NCBI RefSeq assembly: GCF_018687715.1
Contig: NC_056752.1
Coordinates: 39,592,501-39,656,500 of the forward strand
Origin: Carya illinoinensis
Lineage: Eukaryota > Streptophyta > Magnoliopsida > Fagales > Juglandaceae
Direction of reading: 5' to 3'
DNA: 64,000 nucleotides
In this document: piece after piece, positions 1-11,569 of the stretch
Position numbering within the stretch: the first letter of the stretch is position 1
Layout: the number at the start of each line of letters is the position of its first letter
Notes under the pieces: model-generated
Databases searched by the model: none
Seen by the model: only the letters and a program-made list of their open reading frames with translations
What the model was told of the DNA's origin: nothing
Program-made: the position numbers and the translations under genes

Positions 1-227
1 TAATTAATCAACTGAGTCTAATGGAACTGACCATAATGTATTCTAACACTTTTAACTATCTCAAATAATTAAAATCGTACTTCTGGCACTATAGTGAGTG
101 ACAACACTCACTATGTTGACAGACTAAAACCTATGTGATTGGTCGATTCATGAAAACTTACATAGTTTTCACAAAATTCATAAAACCTATAAAAATTTCA
201 CCCTTGAATTTTTAGCAAGCTCTTACA
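1..227 (+). repeat. Tail of a long gypsy-type LTR (truncated by window edge)
   Basis: This stretch aligns by eye with the last ~215 bp of the solo LTR ending at 28291 and with 62760-62993. Shared landmarks are GAGTCTAATGG, the 'cttctggcac' block, 'gtgaaaactta' and the terminal 'ttgaattttta..gc..g.t.ttaca'. It ends in CA and is followed at once by minus-strand TNP2 sequence, with no primer-binding site. It is therefore the 3' edge of an LTR inserted into a CACTA transposase gene. The rest of the LTR lies upstream of the window. Confidence 0.75.
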
Positions 228-835
228 CGTACCGCTGAATTTTCTCAAGCTCTCTTCCACACAAATTATAACCATGCGTTGCACCAAGTGGATGTACATG
301 TTGGAAAAATAAGAAAACTCATTTTGTTGTCTTGCTTGATCAACATCAAAGTTTCTTTTACACCGATCAAACCTAATATCAACTCCATGGAAGTATTTGA
401 AATAGAATGTATATCACTGATTGCCAATATCTGATTATGCAATTGACCCTTTCGGGCTGGCCTTGTTGCCTACTATGTTTTTCAACTTCCCAAGAATCCA
501 TTCAATCAGATACATCCATCTATACTGGACTAGCCTTGCAAGTTGAGCCTCATGTGGCCAATGAATAGCTAAGTAAGCCATGACGTCGAAGAATGACGCT
601 GCTTAAATACTCTCAAGTTTACACAATGTTATAGCAATTTCTTGTTCCATACTATCCAATACTCATCATACATTCAACATTCTAGCACATAAATTTTTAA
701 AACATTGACCCAACTTTGTCAAACCCATGCTCACATCTCTCGTCAAGTCCCCATGGATATCAACAAGGAAGATACATTGTAAAAATACATGAAAATAATG
801 ACTTTGTAATATAGTGATTTTTTAATCATTTATTC
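228..835 (-). pseudogene. TNP2-type CACTA transposase, C-terminal fragment
   Basis: TNP2 is the catalytic transposase of CACTA elements. Reading the minus strand, fragments of the region after the catalytic core are recognisable in several frames: a 'LTKLGQCFKNLCARML' helix-rich stretch, 'EIAITLCKLES', then 'SFFDVMAYLAIH.PHEAQLA' (DUF4218 type). The segment stops abruptly at the LTR junction at 227/228. Frames change and stops occur, so it is a relic. The same fragment joined to the same LTR tail recurs at 62994-63590, where the FFDIMVRLAIH, PREAQLAGPV and FLGKFK motifs are clearer. Family assignment is firm; exact limits are approximate. Confidence 0.7.
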
Positions 836-944
836 GCACACACCTTGTTAGATTCAAGGCATACTCGTCTGGTAATTTAATCTTCATCACCTAGCAGGCA
901 ACCCTCCAGCGAAGCAGTTAAAGGGACTATTTTATTAGAGCTTT

Positions 945-1970
945 AGGTGAAGACCTTCGACTTTCAGGATCTTATTTGGGAGGGTTGTTCCCTTCTAGGC
1001 ATCTTCGTTGAGCATGGTTGGACACCAATCATAGACCAAAATGATGAAGGGAGGGATATTATTTCATATACTAACATGTATCTAAGTTTTATAGAGAGTT
1101 CAGTGGTGCCAGCCTAAATGACGAGGCATACACAATCTCGGTCCACGGAGCGTCAGTTACATTTTTAGTGGATGCACTCGCCAATTTTATTGGTATATGT
1201 CGATTACTCAATGCATATTTGAATGTAGTGCCCAGTGAGTTTACAAATACAGGTGATGGGGAGACGACTGAGGATGAGGGCTCTGATGTGGATGGACTTG
1301 GTTGTTGGTCCAGATACTCCTCCGTATGATGAGACAAAGAACATCAAACAGATCGATTTATCTGCTTTCTTCAAAAATCATCGCCAACAAGATTGATCCT
1401 TGACAGCATAAGACTGAGGTTGGCACAGATCAGGGGGGGTTTATGATATGCATCACTCGTGGGGTGCCTATCAACCTAATGAGTTATATATTCACTAGGA
1501 TCCGATCAGAGGCCCACTACATTACGACGAATATATTGCTATTTGGGATCCATTTGGAATCCTAATCACATGATTTCTGCTAGCTGTGGGGTCCTGCCAT
1601 ATATTGATGAGCATGTTCAAGAGCTGATTGGACCGATAAACTCCTCAACCTTGTCACGCAGCACAGAACACTTGAGATTTCATCTTCGTGCTCTTATTAC
1701 AGAGTCTGCTGAGACTCAAGGAAATGCACACCTGAGAGATCATGGAGTATCGACCGGTGAGACATCCACACAGGAGGCATCACACACTACTATTCATGCG
1801 AAGATTGCATATATAGTGCATGCAAAGATCCACACACAAACATCAAAGGTGATTAATGCAATGCGTACAGAGATTGGAAGTGCCATATCTGACTTACGTA
1901 CAAAGATTAATGCTAGCATCTTTGACTTACGTACAGAAATTGCTACCATCTCTGTAACTTAGGAGAGGAT
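945..1970 (+). pseudogene. Putative plant transposon protein (Transposase_32-like), divergent from TNP2
   Basis: Plus-strand coding sequence across frames. It begins with 'EHGWTPIIDQND', followed by a region equivalent to 'FYREF.GASLND.AY.ISVHGASVTF' and 'LANFIGICRLLNAYLNVVP', then 'GVPINLMSYIFTRIRSEA' and, after a frame change, a 139-residue ORF (1543-1962). That ORF ends in a repeated 'LRTEI/LRTKI' heptad-like stretch that could form a coiled coil. This fits, from memory, the family called 'putative plant transposon protein' (FYANL-like motif, then a V.GV.V.FS-type segment, then a YI...I..EA helix). Its function is unknown. It lies head-to-head with minus-strand TNP2. At least two frame changes make it broken. 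The related copies at 4100-5200 (minus) and 63690-64000 support a conserved accessory gene of this CACTA lineage. Confidence 0.5.
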
Positions 1971-2279
1971 CAGTACTTGACTAACACTGCTAGAGACACA
2001 CCTAGCTAAAGTCGAGGATGTGGTCTGAGAGTTGGTTCGTAATAGTTTGTATCTTTTATTTGCATTTTTTTTTCTTTTTATATAGACAATAATTTTTGTA
2101 TTTTGTAAAATTAATTTAATTATGAATCGAATTTTTCTTTTCTAAATTAATTATTGATTTCTCTTATATATATACATATATATTTTTTAACTCCTGATTT
2201 TTTATATAAATTAAATATTTCTCCATAATTAAGTAAGGTATTGTATTGCCATCAAAAGTTGTAAAAATTATGTCCTTAT

Positions 2280-2810
2280 TTGAAAGTAATGTATGAGCAT
2301 TTCCACTAGATATTTCTGCAATAAATTTCCATTCGAACATTTTATTTTACATTCAAACAACGATTAACCTATACGTTCGAACATTGTATTTATTTGTTTG
2401 AACGGCAAGTCAATGTCCCGCTAACTTTAGTGACTTAACCTACCAATTCCTCATTCAATCCTAGAATCCTAGATAATATCTATTCAAAACTTTATTTTAT
2501 TATGTTCAAAAAAATTTCTGCAATTATTTTCCATTTGAATTCTTTATTTTACGTTCGAACAATGATTAACATTGACATTCAAACAATGTAGAAAGTTGTT
2601 TAAACGGTAAGTCCATGTCTTGCTAAATTTAGTCACTTAATGCGCCAAATTCTCGTTTGGCCATATATAGTATCCGTTCGAATGTTTATTTTATTATGTT
2701 TGAACAAATATTTTAATAGAGATGAAATCTCTCGTTGCTACCTATGCCGTTCGAACAAAAACTTACTGTTCGAATGGTTAATGACTTCATTTTTTAGGGA
2801 TGAATTTTAA
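2280..2810. repeat. Subterminal TTCGAACG-type repeat cluster, CACTA-A copy 1
   Basis: Within about 500 bp there are about a dozen perfect or decayed copies of the palindrome-like motif (C/A)(A/G)TTCGAA(C/T)(G/A), for example near 2332, 2352, 2374, 2552, 2676, 2748 and 2770. Decayed forms differ mainly by C-to-T or G-to-A (TTTGAAC, TTCAAAC), as expected for methylated CpG. Subterminal short repeats are the known binding sites of the TNPA-type protein in CACTA elements; that role here is inferred from position. Confidence 0.65.
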
Positions 2811-2894
2811 ATTTTGTCCCTACAACTAGTTTTTTGTGATGATTTTTATTTCATCCCAAAAAAAAAGTCCAAAAATCTCATTTTTGTTGTAGTG

Positions 2895-3418
2895 TGTGAA
2901 AATATTATTTCTTTCCCTCCAAAAATATATTTTGATATATTTATCTCAATATAACATTTCTTAATTATTTCACCCATCTATGTGAAATGTTTACCCTACA
3001 AAAAGATCTTATTAAAATAAATTTAGAAAGTAAAAATGTATGTCAGATTGTGAAGTGGATTCAAACACTTGCATTGAGTGATATTAGTTTATAAGTTTAC
3101 TTTTATAAATTAATAGAAAAATACTTTTCATTCCCAAATTGTTTTTTGCAAGAAAAACAAGCTTCCAAGTAATTAATGTGACTGCTCACTACCCTTTAAA
3201 TTATGGATCGTAAAACCTCCTAGATCTTGGAGGCAAATCCAAAGAATCTATGAAACTACTCCTCATATTACTATTACACAAGTATTGTACGTGTATATAT
3301 GTATATATATAGAACACAACATCCATTTCTGTGAGAGAGGCCAACCCATCATCTTCTTCTGTACGTAACATGATCAAGTACTGAAGTGAGGAGATGGCCA
3401 AAGGTTAGGATAAAGGGA
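2895..3418. other. Spacer between two oppositely oriented CACTA-A elements
   Basis: About 520 bp of AT-rich DNA with no convincing gene. It includes a short TA-rich run near 3295-3312. The minus-strand ORF across 3201-3401 (66 codons) has low-complexity content and no recognisable domain, so it was not called. Confidence 0.5.
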
Positions 3419-4099
3419 TACTGCAACAGAAATGTCATTTAGTGACAGTTTTGAATTGGTGACAGTTCCCAAACCGTCACAAAAAATTAGTTTTTATGAC
3501 GATTTCTACAAAAGTAGATGAGAATTTGTCTAATGTTCGACTGTAGGCCAATTTATGTTCGAACGTCACCTGGACGTACGAACATTGACGCTATTTACAT
3601 GCTAACGTAATAATTTTAGGTGCAAACGTTCGAACATTAGTAAGTGACATTAGAATGTTATATAAATATTTAGTGAATATGACTATAATTTAAAATTTAT
3701 GTAGTTTTTAAATTTGCTAGTGCGTACTATGTGAACAATTCTTACAAAGTGTAATATATATTTATAAGTCTTTATATTTATATATATATATATATATAAG
3801 CGGGGGGCAGGAAGGGGTTGGGCCGGGAGGGCCCTACCTCCAGCATGGGCTGGGCAAGGTTGCACATCCCGCCATGTGGGGGCGAGGCGGATGTGGGCAA
3901 GGACGCAGAGTGTAGGGACCGTACTTTTCAGTTGGATATTTCAAATTTAAATAGATTGAAATTTGAAGTGCAGTGATTTAATATTAAAGTTGGATAAGTT
4001 AACAAGGAAGAAAATTAAGAATTGAAATTCAAAACAATAGATACATTAAATAATATTAACAATACATATTTTAAAAATAAAATACAAAATATAATAACA

Positions 4100-5200
4100 T
4101 TTTGTAAACAATACTCAGAATGTGTTATTCAAAAATGTATGAAACTTCTCTGTCAATTTAGGATATCGACACGATGGGCAATCTATGCAACAGTTCGCTC
4201 TACATGCACAATCTGCCTATCAATTTGTCAGTCCATATGTATCATCATCTCCAAGATCACTACATCAATCCAAGCTAGCCAAACATCCTCCGCAGATGCA
4301 CCCGTCAGCTGTTGACTAGTACTCCCAGTCTAGGGAGCAATAGAGGGCCTAAACTGGGTCTGCGGAACAAGATCGAGTACAGGGATAGGCTGACGTCGAG
4401 CATACCCCCTCCCGTGTCCAATGCTCCGACGATGTGTGGTCAAGTCCAAGGGGCTCATCTGGTCTACCACCCACTCTTCTGCAAGGAGTGGCACTCTTCG
4501 AGCCAATAATAGCCATCTCAAGATGACTCCGTATGGGAGGTTGACCGTCGAGACGATGCTCGCCCCGTAACGGATCCTCTTAAAAGTCCTCTATGGCAAG
4601 TCAACCAGCTCTCCATGTGCCATGCGTATTAGGAACTTCGTGTGAGCCTGGCTAAAAGTGGTCTTATGGGCCACAGGATCTAAATTTGTTGCAACAATAA
4701 GTTGTAACATGCGAAAGAAAGACAACAACTGATTTTGGTTGAAGGAGTTCTTCTTTTCCAACTACTCTCGATCTCTGCCAGTAAGGATGTAGAAGTCCTA
4801 ATCTCGGTCATCATCCTCAAGCTCGTGCTCAGTATCCTCGGCCTGAATTGGGCTAGTATATGATGCTAACGTGCCTACATTTGAATCCGGTGTGCCTGTG
4901 CTTGCAGCTAATTCAACTCCTGTGTCCCCGTGTTGAGTAGCTACTATGCATCTAGCCTGAGTAGTTGGTGTAATCTCGCCCGTTTTATCTACTCGATGAA
5001 TCTCAAGCAACTCGGCGATAACATTTGTCGAGACCTCAAATTTTACACCTCATACAGTCATCATGTGGGAGGCTACGTCCTCAGACATGAAGCACATCTC
5101 CATGTAAAACTCCCGGATGATTGAGGGGTAAACATTCCCCCTCAACGAGCATATCAAGCCCATCCTTTAGTCATGAAGACATCTTTCAGCGTCTTTTACT
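4100..5200 (-). pseudogene. Putative plant transposon protein (Transposase_32-like), minus strand
   Basis: On the minus strand the segment around 4330-4690 reads 'KTTFSQAHTKFLIRMAHGEL', a frame change, then 'NLPYGVILRWLLLARRVPLLAEE'. This resembles the later part of the putative plant transposon protein family, where an 'NLPFG.LITRLL' type helix is typical. An acidic ORF at 4798-5010 (ending ELEDDDRD) lies upstream in the message sense. It corresponds in position and opposite orientation to the ORF at 945-1970 of copy 1. Stops and frame shifts interrupt it. The family is less certain than for TNP2; the repeated divergent arrangement relative to TNP2 is the stronger evidence. Confidence 0.45.
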
Positions 5201-5399
5201 CCCAAGTCAACTCAACAAACTCATTGATTAATATTTCTCATTATACTATGACTGTTCGGGCCCAAGCCAAAAAGTGTTCGGGTTGGCTCCCTCTCTCCCC
5301 TGTTTCCTTGTTATCAAAAGATGAGCCATATATTGAATTAATAAGAACAAAACCATTAGAACCATAGTTATAAATATTTTGTAATAAAATTTAAATTGT

Positions 5400-5830
5400 T
5401 ATTGCTAACTTTTGAACGTTTGGACGTCCAACGTTCAAATGTTAGCAGAAAAGTTTGAATATGGAAGCCTACACGTTCGAATGGAACTATCAAACACTCA
5501 AACGTTCAAATGTGTATTGTTTAAATGTTCAAATGTAAGTGCATCATTCGAAGATCAAGGGTTAATGTTCAAATGAATTCTACCACGTTCGAATGTGATG
5601 GTAATGTTTGAACGTGGTATGGAAACGTTCGAACATAAGTTATGCTTCGGAATGTGGAAGGTGTTACGTTAGAACGTAACTCACATACGCTTGAAACACT
5701 AATTAGCTTTCAAGTGTATGTCCCAAATGTTCGAACGCTTATAAATATTACATTCGAACGTCAATGATGTTTTGAAACTCAATGATCTTTAACATTCAAA
5801 CGTTACGTAGTAATGTTCAAAAATTACGAC
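5400..5830. repeat. TTCGAACG-type repeat cluster, left part of CACTA-A copy 2
   Basis: Dense copies of ACGTTCGAACG-like motifs in both orientations (for example near 5412, 5430, 5478, 5500, 5585, 5608, 5622, 5728 and 5752), with CpG decay forms. A smaller group lies at 3530-3650. These match the clusters at 2280-2810 and 11570-12060 and mark the subterminal zones of this transposon family. MITE copy 1 begins immediately after the cluster. Confidence 0.6.
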
Positions 5831-5841
5831 ACAAGAATGGT

Positions 5842-6490
5842 TAGGGGTTAAAAAAACCAGTAAACTGAGCCAAATTGGACTGAGTATTGGTGGGTTTAGT
5901 CTAGTAGCGAGTTTAGTTTGATCTACTACTGGTTTTATTTTTCTTAAAATAAGTTAAAATTAGTCCGATTAAGATTTTTCTTTTTCCAAAACTGGACCAA
6001 ACCCGTTCATATATATTTTAATTTTTGTTATTGTATATAATTTTTATATATAATATATAATTATATATAAAATGGTTTTGTATTATATGATAAATTACTA
6101 ATTAATATAATATAATATTAAATTTTAAAATCTTATATCACTATAATTTATTGTAATAATTGTTATACTAATATTATATAGTACATATTAATAGTTATAC
6201 TAATACTATATTATAATATATCACTATAGTCTATAAGACAATTATAATATATATTAAAATATATTACAATATATTATCACTATTGTATTGTATACTATCT
6301 TATATTTATATATATATATATATACATTATAATATATAGTCTATTAAAACCAAACCAGAAATAGGTAAAATTGGAGTATCAGTTTAGGAGGGTAATCGGT
6401 CCGTAATCGGTTTTAAAAATTGCAAAACCGGTGCATACAGGTTCAATCCTAAATTTTGTCTAAAATCAGACTAGACCGGTTACATCTCTA
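5842..6490. mobile_element. hAT-type MITE, copy 1 (649 bp)
   Basis: Starts TAGGGGTTAAAAAAACC and ends with a sequence whose complement is TAGAGATGTAACCGG, both like the TAGGGGTGTAA termini of plant hAT elements. The flanking 8-mers are AGAATGGT (5834-5841) and GGAATGGT (6491-6498), a 7/8 target duplication. The inside has a CCGG/GGTTTT-rich arm on each side of an almost pure AT core (6010-6340) and no coding potential. It closely resembles copy 2 at 7647-8302. Confidence 0.85.
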
Positions 6491-7029
6491 GGAATGGTTG
6501 AGCATCCATTCTAGAAATGCCAGAAGACACAATATTTGGCCAAAGGCCACCATAGAAATGAAGTATAGACTTCAAGGAAGGTTTCTACAATGGCTATTTG
6601 GCCATTGGCAACCCATGGTGGCCAGAAAATCAAGTTGAAGTTTTAGCAACCAATGGGTTTCCCCCCTAAAATTTGACATTTTATGCTTCATACGAGTTAA
6701 AGAGGGAGCCCTACCTCTTTTGTGATGGTCGTGATGGTCTTTGATGGTGGCAGTGACAAAATTGGATGGTGGAGGAGACGGCTTTCAAACATAGAAAATG
6801 GGTTTGTGCTATTTCACGATTTTGTCGTTGCTTTTTTTACACATAACGTTCGAATGTTTTGCATATATCAGGACTATTATTTAATATTATATTAAATACT
6901 ATATTGACTTTATTATATATTATATTACATATATTATATATATACTAGTAGAAGATGTTAAGTGCCTGAGGCACATATACCCAGGACTAAGCATAGTATT
7001 TTTTTTTTTTTTTTTTACTTATTGTATTG

Positions 7030-9760
7030 GTCGTCCTGCATGTTACGACATAGTTTGAATGTAATGCACATAGAGAAGAATATATGTGATAATATACAGG
7101 GTACATTGATGGACATTAACGAAAAGACAAAGGACAAAATCAAGACAAGAAAAGATCTTGAAAAAATGAGAATTAAACAAAATCTACATTTGCGGATGGA
7201 AGGCAACAAGGTGGTCATGCCGCATGCATATTTTACGATGACGAGGGATGAGAGAATGGACTTTTACAAAATCGTTGCATTGTGTGAAATTGCTAGATGA
7301 TTATGCTTCAAATATAGATAGATGCGTGAGCCCTGATGTCTTGAAAAATTAGTGGATTGAAAAGTCATGACTGTCATATATTTTTGTAAAAGTTATTACT
7401 GGTTGGAGTTCTTGGGAATCTTCAAGCTGACATCTAATGTATGTGCCGCCATTTCTGAACTCTGTATGTTTTTCACGGATTTGTGCACTCAGGTAGTAAA
7501 TCGAGATATGTTGTGGAAGATGGAGGATGACATTGCTACTATCTTATGTAAATTCAAGCAAATCTTTCCATCATCATTTTTTTATGTAATGGTTCATTTA
7601 GCAATACATTTATCCATGGATGTATTGTTAGGTCGATCGGTGCACATAAAGGTGTAAAAAAAATCGATAAACCCATAAACTGGACAGGACCGGACCAAAC
7701 CGGTGGGATTGGTCCAGTCCCGAGTTTGGTTCGGTCCAGTATCGGTTAATTTTTTTTAAAACCAATCAAAATCGGTCCGGTTCTAATTTTTCTATTTTTA
7801 AAACCGGACCGGTTTATATATATTTTTTAATTTTTTATATTGTATATAATATTTATACATAATATATAACTATATATAAAATAATTTTGTATTATATGAT
7901 AAATTACTAATTAATATAACATTAAATTTTAATATCTTATATCATTTTGTTTATTGTATTAATAGTTATTACTAATACTATATCCCTATATATTATAATA
8001 TATTATTATATTATATATTATGATATATTATTATAGTCTATAATATAATTATAATATATATTATAATATACTATAATATATTATCACTATAGTATTATAT
8101 ACTATAATATACTATATTATATAATATATAATATAATACATTAAAACCGAACTGAACCAGACCAGAAACCGATAAAACCGGAGTACCAGTTTAGGAGGGT
8201 AATCGGTGCGTAATCGGTTTTAAAAAATACAAAACCGGTGTATACTGGCTCGGTCCTAAATTTTGTTCAAAACCGGACCGAACCAGACCCATTACACTCC
8301 TAGGTGCACATCCATTGGATGTATCCAGTTGAAAAATATTTGGATCGACTGAAAAGCATTATTGGGAATAAAGTCAGACCTCAGGATTCAATAGCAGAGG
8401 CCTATATACACGATGAATGGTAGACATTTTGCTCTCTATATCTTTGTAATGTTGAGGCACAATTTACTCATCAAGAGCGAAATGTTGATCTTGCTGCTCT
8501 GCCTCCTCGTGAGTTATCAGTGTTTTCCTAATCTGTACGACCCTTAGGTGCATAAACGGGTTACGATTTAATTGATGGAGAGTTGGGTAAAGTTCGGTGG
8601 TATGTGTTGAATAATTACCGAGAGATTGATGATTATCTCAAGTATATCATTGCATGCTTTGAATAATTCTAGTGTAAAAAATTAAACTATAACTTTTTTG
8701 CTTAAGATAATATTCTTTTGCACTTATATACAATGAGCACATGGACAAACTTAAGACAGAAGGCGTAGAAAATATATAGGCAAGACACAACGAATAATTT
8801 TTCGGATGGTTTGAACGTTTATGAACTAAAATTACATATATGTTAGATTTTAGAAATTTTAATTCTTGGTAACTTTTAATAAGTATATACTATTCCAATT
8901 ATTAGATTTTGGAACAACGTGCTCGTGATCCCATATCAGTTTCTCCTAAATTGTATGCATTGGCCCTTGGTCCCTCAAACAGAGCACTTCGATACACTGT
9001 ATACACGGTTCGAGATTATAGATTCCATACTCTGGACCGTGAACGTAATAGAAAGACACAAAATTGTGGTGCATTGGTCAAGGGGAGTCATGGAATAGAT
9101 GATATTGACTATTATGGTATCATACATGATATTATCGGATTGAAATATCTGGGTGGGTCTGTAATATATGTTTGTAAATGTAAATGATTGGATTTAAACA
9201 GTAGTCGGGTTTCGATACATAGGGATAATCACTTTATGAGTGTCAATACTAATCTAAATTTTATGAAAATGATCTATTCGTAATGACTTGTCAAGTTACC
9301 TAAGTTTATTACTTGATTGATTCGATGAAAGGCGCTAATGAAGATACTTGAGAGATAACTTGGCGAGTCGAACAAAAATTTTATTTTCGAAATATATATG
9401 AAGCAAGAATAAGTACAGATCACGAGAATAGTGGAGCTGAAAATGACACTCCAATTGTAGAGGCCTATCAAGAAGATAGAGAGGGTATTAACTTGTTTGT
9501 TAATCTCTGTGCACTCGAGTTACTTCCCTTATGTAGAGATGACGTCCCACCCGTCTATATCAACCCATCTGTATTAAATGATCATTCAATTGAAGTAAAT
9601 GAGGAAGAAAAATAAGAAGAAGAAGAAGAAGAAGAAGAATTCGGAAAGGACGTGGATAAGGACAAAGAAAAAGTTGATGATGATGATGAAAATGTTATTG
9701 AAGAAAATTATGAAACAAGTATGGAAAATACATCCAAAGATAAAGATTAAAAGTACTAAA
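7030..9760 (+). pseudogene. TNP2-type CACTA transposase, C-terminal half, split by a MITE
   Basis: Recognisable TNP2 blocks on the plus strand: 'LRHSLNVMHIEKNICDNI' (7040-7090); an 'LELMHLR'-like region with 'NKVVMPHAYFTMTRDER'; 'ISELCMFFTDLC' and 'ILCKFKQIFPSSFF.VMVHLAIH' (7450-7620); then a 656-bp MITE; then 'HWMYPVEKYLDRLK' and 'SIAEAYIHDEW' (8310-8425); a DUF4216-like block in the 92-codon ORF at 8909-9187 (YRFHTLDRERNRKTQN.G); and an acidic tail ending in a Glu-rich GAAGAA run near 9600. The N-terminal catalytic half is missing: sequence upstream of about 7030 does not resemble TNP2. Several stops and frame changes are present. Two introns may separate the last blocks, as in the copy at 18650-22160. 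Confidence 0.8.
7647..8302. mobile_element. hAT-type MITE, copy 2, inserted in TNP2 (656 bp)
   Basis: Left terminus TAAAGGTGTAA and right terminus (complement) TAGGAGTGTAA form an imperfect 11-bp inverted repeat. They are flanked by a perfect 8-bp duplication GGTGCACA (7639-7646 and 8303-8310). Removing the insert and one duplication rejoins the TNP2 reading (SVHI before, VHIHWMYP after), which confirms the borders independently. The AT-rich core and CCGG-rich arms match copy 1. Confidence 0.93.
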
Positions 9761-9859
9761 TATTTTATTTATATAGGTGACTTTACAATATTATACTTTT
9801 TATAATTTCTTCTAATCATTTTCAAGGATGCCGTCAAAATGACAACAAAGAAATGTACC

Positions 9860-11420
9860 TCCGCCAAGTCCCCAACCCGTTGAGGACTTCCCACTCGAGG
9901 AATTATTCTAAAAAAATAAACAAGTAAGAGACAGGCAGCTAGTCAACACCTACCAGTAAGGAAATGTCGTTAATAATTAATTGTATTTTAATACTCTTAA
10001 TAACTATATAATTATAATTATACTATTATCTATTAATTGATGCATTTGCTCATCGCGGTTGTGGTTATAAATGTGGCATCTCTCTTGAGAAAAATAGAAT
10101 GCAAGAAAAAATCTAAGGTCACTATTCCTGATAACTCCACTGGGGGAGTGGATAATAGTACAGCAGCGCTTTCCTCCTATATTAGCATAGTAATCTGATC
10201 TTAGGCTCCATTTGATATGTGATCATGGTGAGATGTTCCGATGAGATTAAGGAGCACATTCAGAGTCGTATAGTGGTGAGTTTACTTTGAGAGTACGTTT
10301 TTTCACCTAAATTAGTATGTCATCTTTTTGACATAATTCACTTGTTAGGATGAATTCGATCTTAATTATAGTTGCAACGAGAATTTGAGAACTGTGAATG
10401 AGTTGATAGCCACACTATTTCGACGTCATAAGGGACATGTCATGACCAGTTCAAGAAGTTTGAGACGTTGGAAGAGGCTACATAGTCCCCTTTCCAGAAG
10501 ATGAAGTTAGAGGACTGGAAAAAGTATTGTGATCTTTTCACAAGTCCAAATTATCAGGTATTCTAGATTTATATCCTTTAATTATTTACATTTATATTTT
10601 TTGATATATTATATGTATATATATTATAATTAACATTCTTAATAAATTTGGTAGCACTTAAGTTCTACAAATGCACAAAATAGTTCCTCTCTGACTGTCC
10701 ACCATCGGGCCAGTTTAAGGTCATTCCATCGTCTTGTTGAGAAAACGAATTAATAACTTATAGAAGTTCATTTTTTCTGATATTATTTTATTTAAGTACT
10801 AACATTATCTTTTAAAATTGCTAATGTGGCTTTGTTAGAAATGTGATGATCCAGAAAATTTTTTTCTCATTAATGTCTATGCTGCTACTCATACTAATGA
10901 GCATAGTGAGTGGATGGATCCTACCTTTGCAGATAATTATGTAAGCGGTGTTAATTTTGTTAAATAAATTATGCAACATGTGAATAATTTATTTTTTATT
11001 TAATACGTCACTTATTGTGAGTTTTCTTTCTAATTTCAGGAAAAAATGGTGGAGATGTAGTTAGCTTATGGGGAATCCTCTTCTAGTGACAAACATATCC
11101 ATGCAAGTGCTCGAGACCAAATCTAGTATGGGAAGAGGTTTGGGACATTCTGTCAATCATCTCGATTCATCCTCCACGGCCTCATCAACTTTACGAATTA
11201 ATAATCTTACCAAAAATTTAAAAGCAGTACTATAAGAAAATGAGTATATAAGATCGAGACAGCAAGAGTTGGATATGCATTTGCAGGAATAATAGAGAGA
11301 ACAAGAGGAAAGAATGTTCAATGAAGTCCAAGAGCAAGTGCAATGGGAGATGCTGGTACAGATGGAGCATGTTATGTCATTGCAGCAGAAATGCGGTGGG
11401 TGAGGAAAGAACAAGAAATT
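9860..11420 (+). pseudogene. Transposase_24-type (Ptta/En-Spm, TNPA-like) CACTA protein
   Basis: Second gene of the element, in the same direction as TNP2. Visible blocks: 'NVPPPSPQPVEDFPLEELF' (9855-9912); an alignable 'FETLEEAT' then 'KLEDWKKYCDLFTSPNYQ' (10500-10558), followed by a GT donor-like junction; 'STNAQNSSSLTVHHRASLRSFHRL' (10662-10735); and 'INVYAATHTNEHSEWMDPTFADNY' (10870-10940). The WxxxCDxF, 'N..N....H..GS.SF' and 'THT' motifs in this order are typical of the plant Ptta/En-Spm family. This family includes DNA-binding proteins that recognise subterminal repeats. Several exons separated by AT-rich introns and internal stops (TAG near 11059) make it a pseudogene. Confidence 0.7.
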
Positions 11421-11569
11421 AATTTTATCAATTTATCATTGTATATAACTTTTAATATCTAATTTTACAACTTTATAAGACATTGTTAATTGTTAAATTG
11501 ATGGTATAATATGATACAATTTATATATTTTTTAATTTTATGAAATTAATATTTTTGATCTGTACATTC

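Larger units (their letters stand above)
1..2894 (-). mobile_element. CACTA (En/Spm) element, family A, copy 1, partial
   Basis: One end is visible: the DNA terminates at 2894 in GTTGTAGTG, which on the minus strand reads CACTACAACAAAAATG, a canonical CACTA terminus. Inward from it lies a cluster of TTCGAACG-like motifs, then a plus-strand plant-transposon ORF, then a minus-strand TNP2 fragment. The 3 bp after the end are TGT; the matching target duplication would be outside the window. The gene order mirrors the element at 3419-12187, so the two are relatives in opposite orientation. The TNP2 part is interrupted by an LTR (1-227). Confidence 0.7.

Noticed and set aside
6500..7029. N-terminal half of TNP2 upstream of the 'MHIEK' block in CACTA-A copy 2
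   Set aside because: No catalytic-region motif (RNVRLGL, INDFPA, IPGP type) could be read on either strand; the N-terminal half is taken as deleted.
9599..9805. Lys-rich 68-codon ORF
   Set aside because: It is the acidic Glu-rich tail of TNP2 read in the wrong frame through a GAA repeat.
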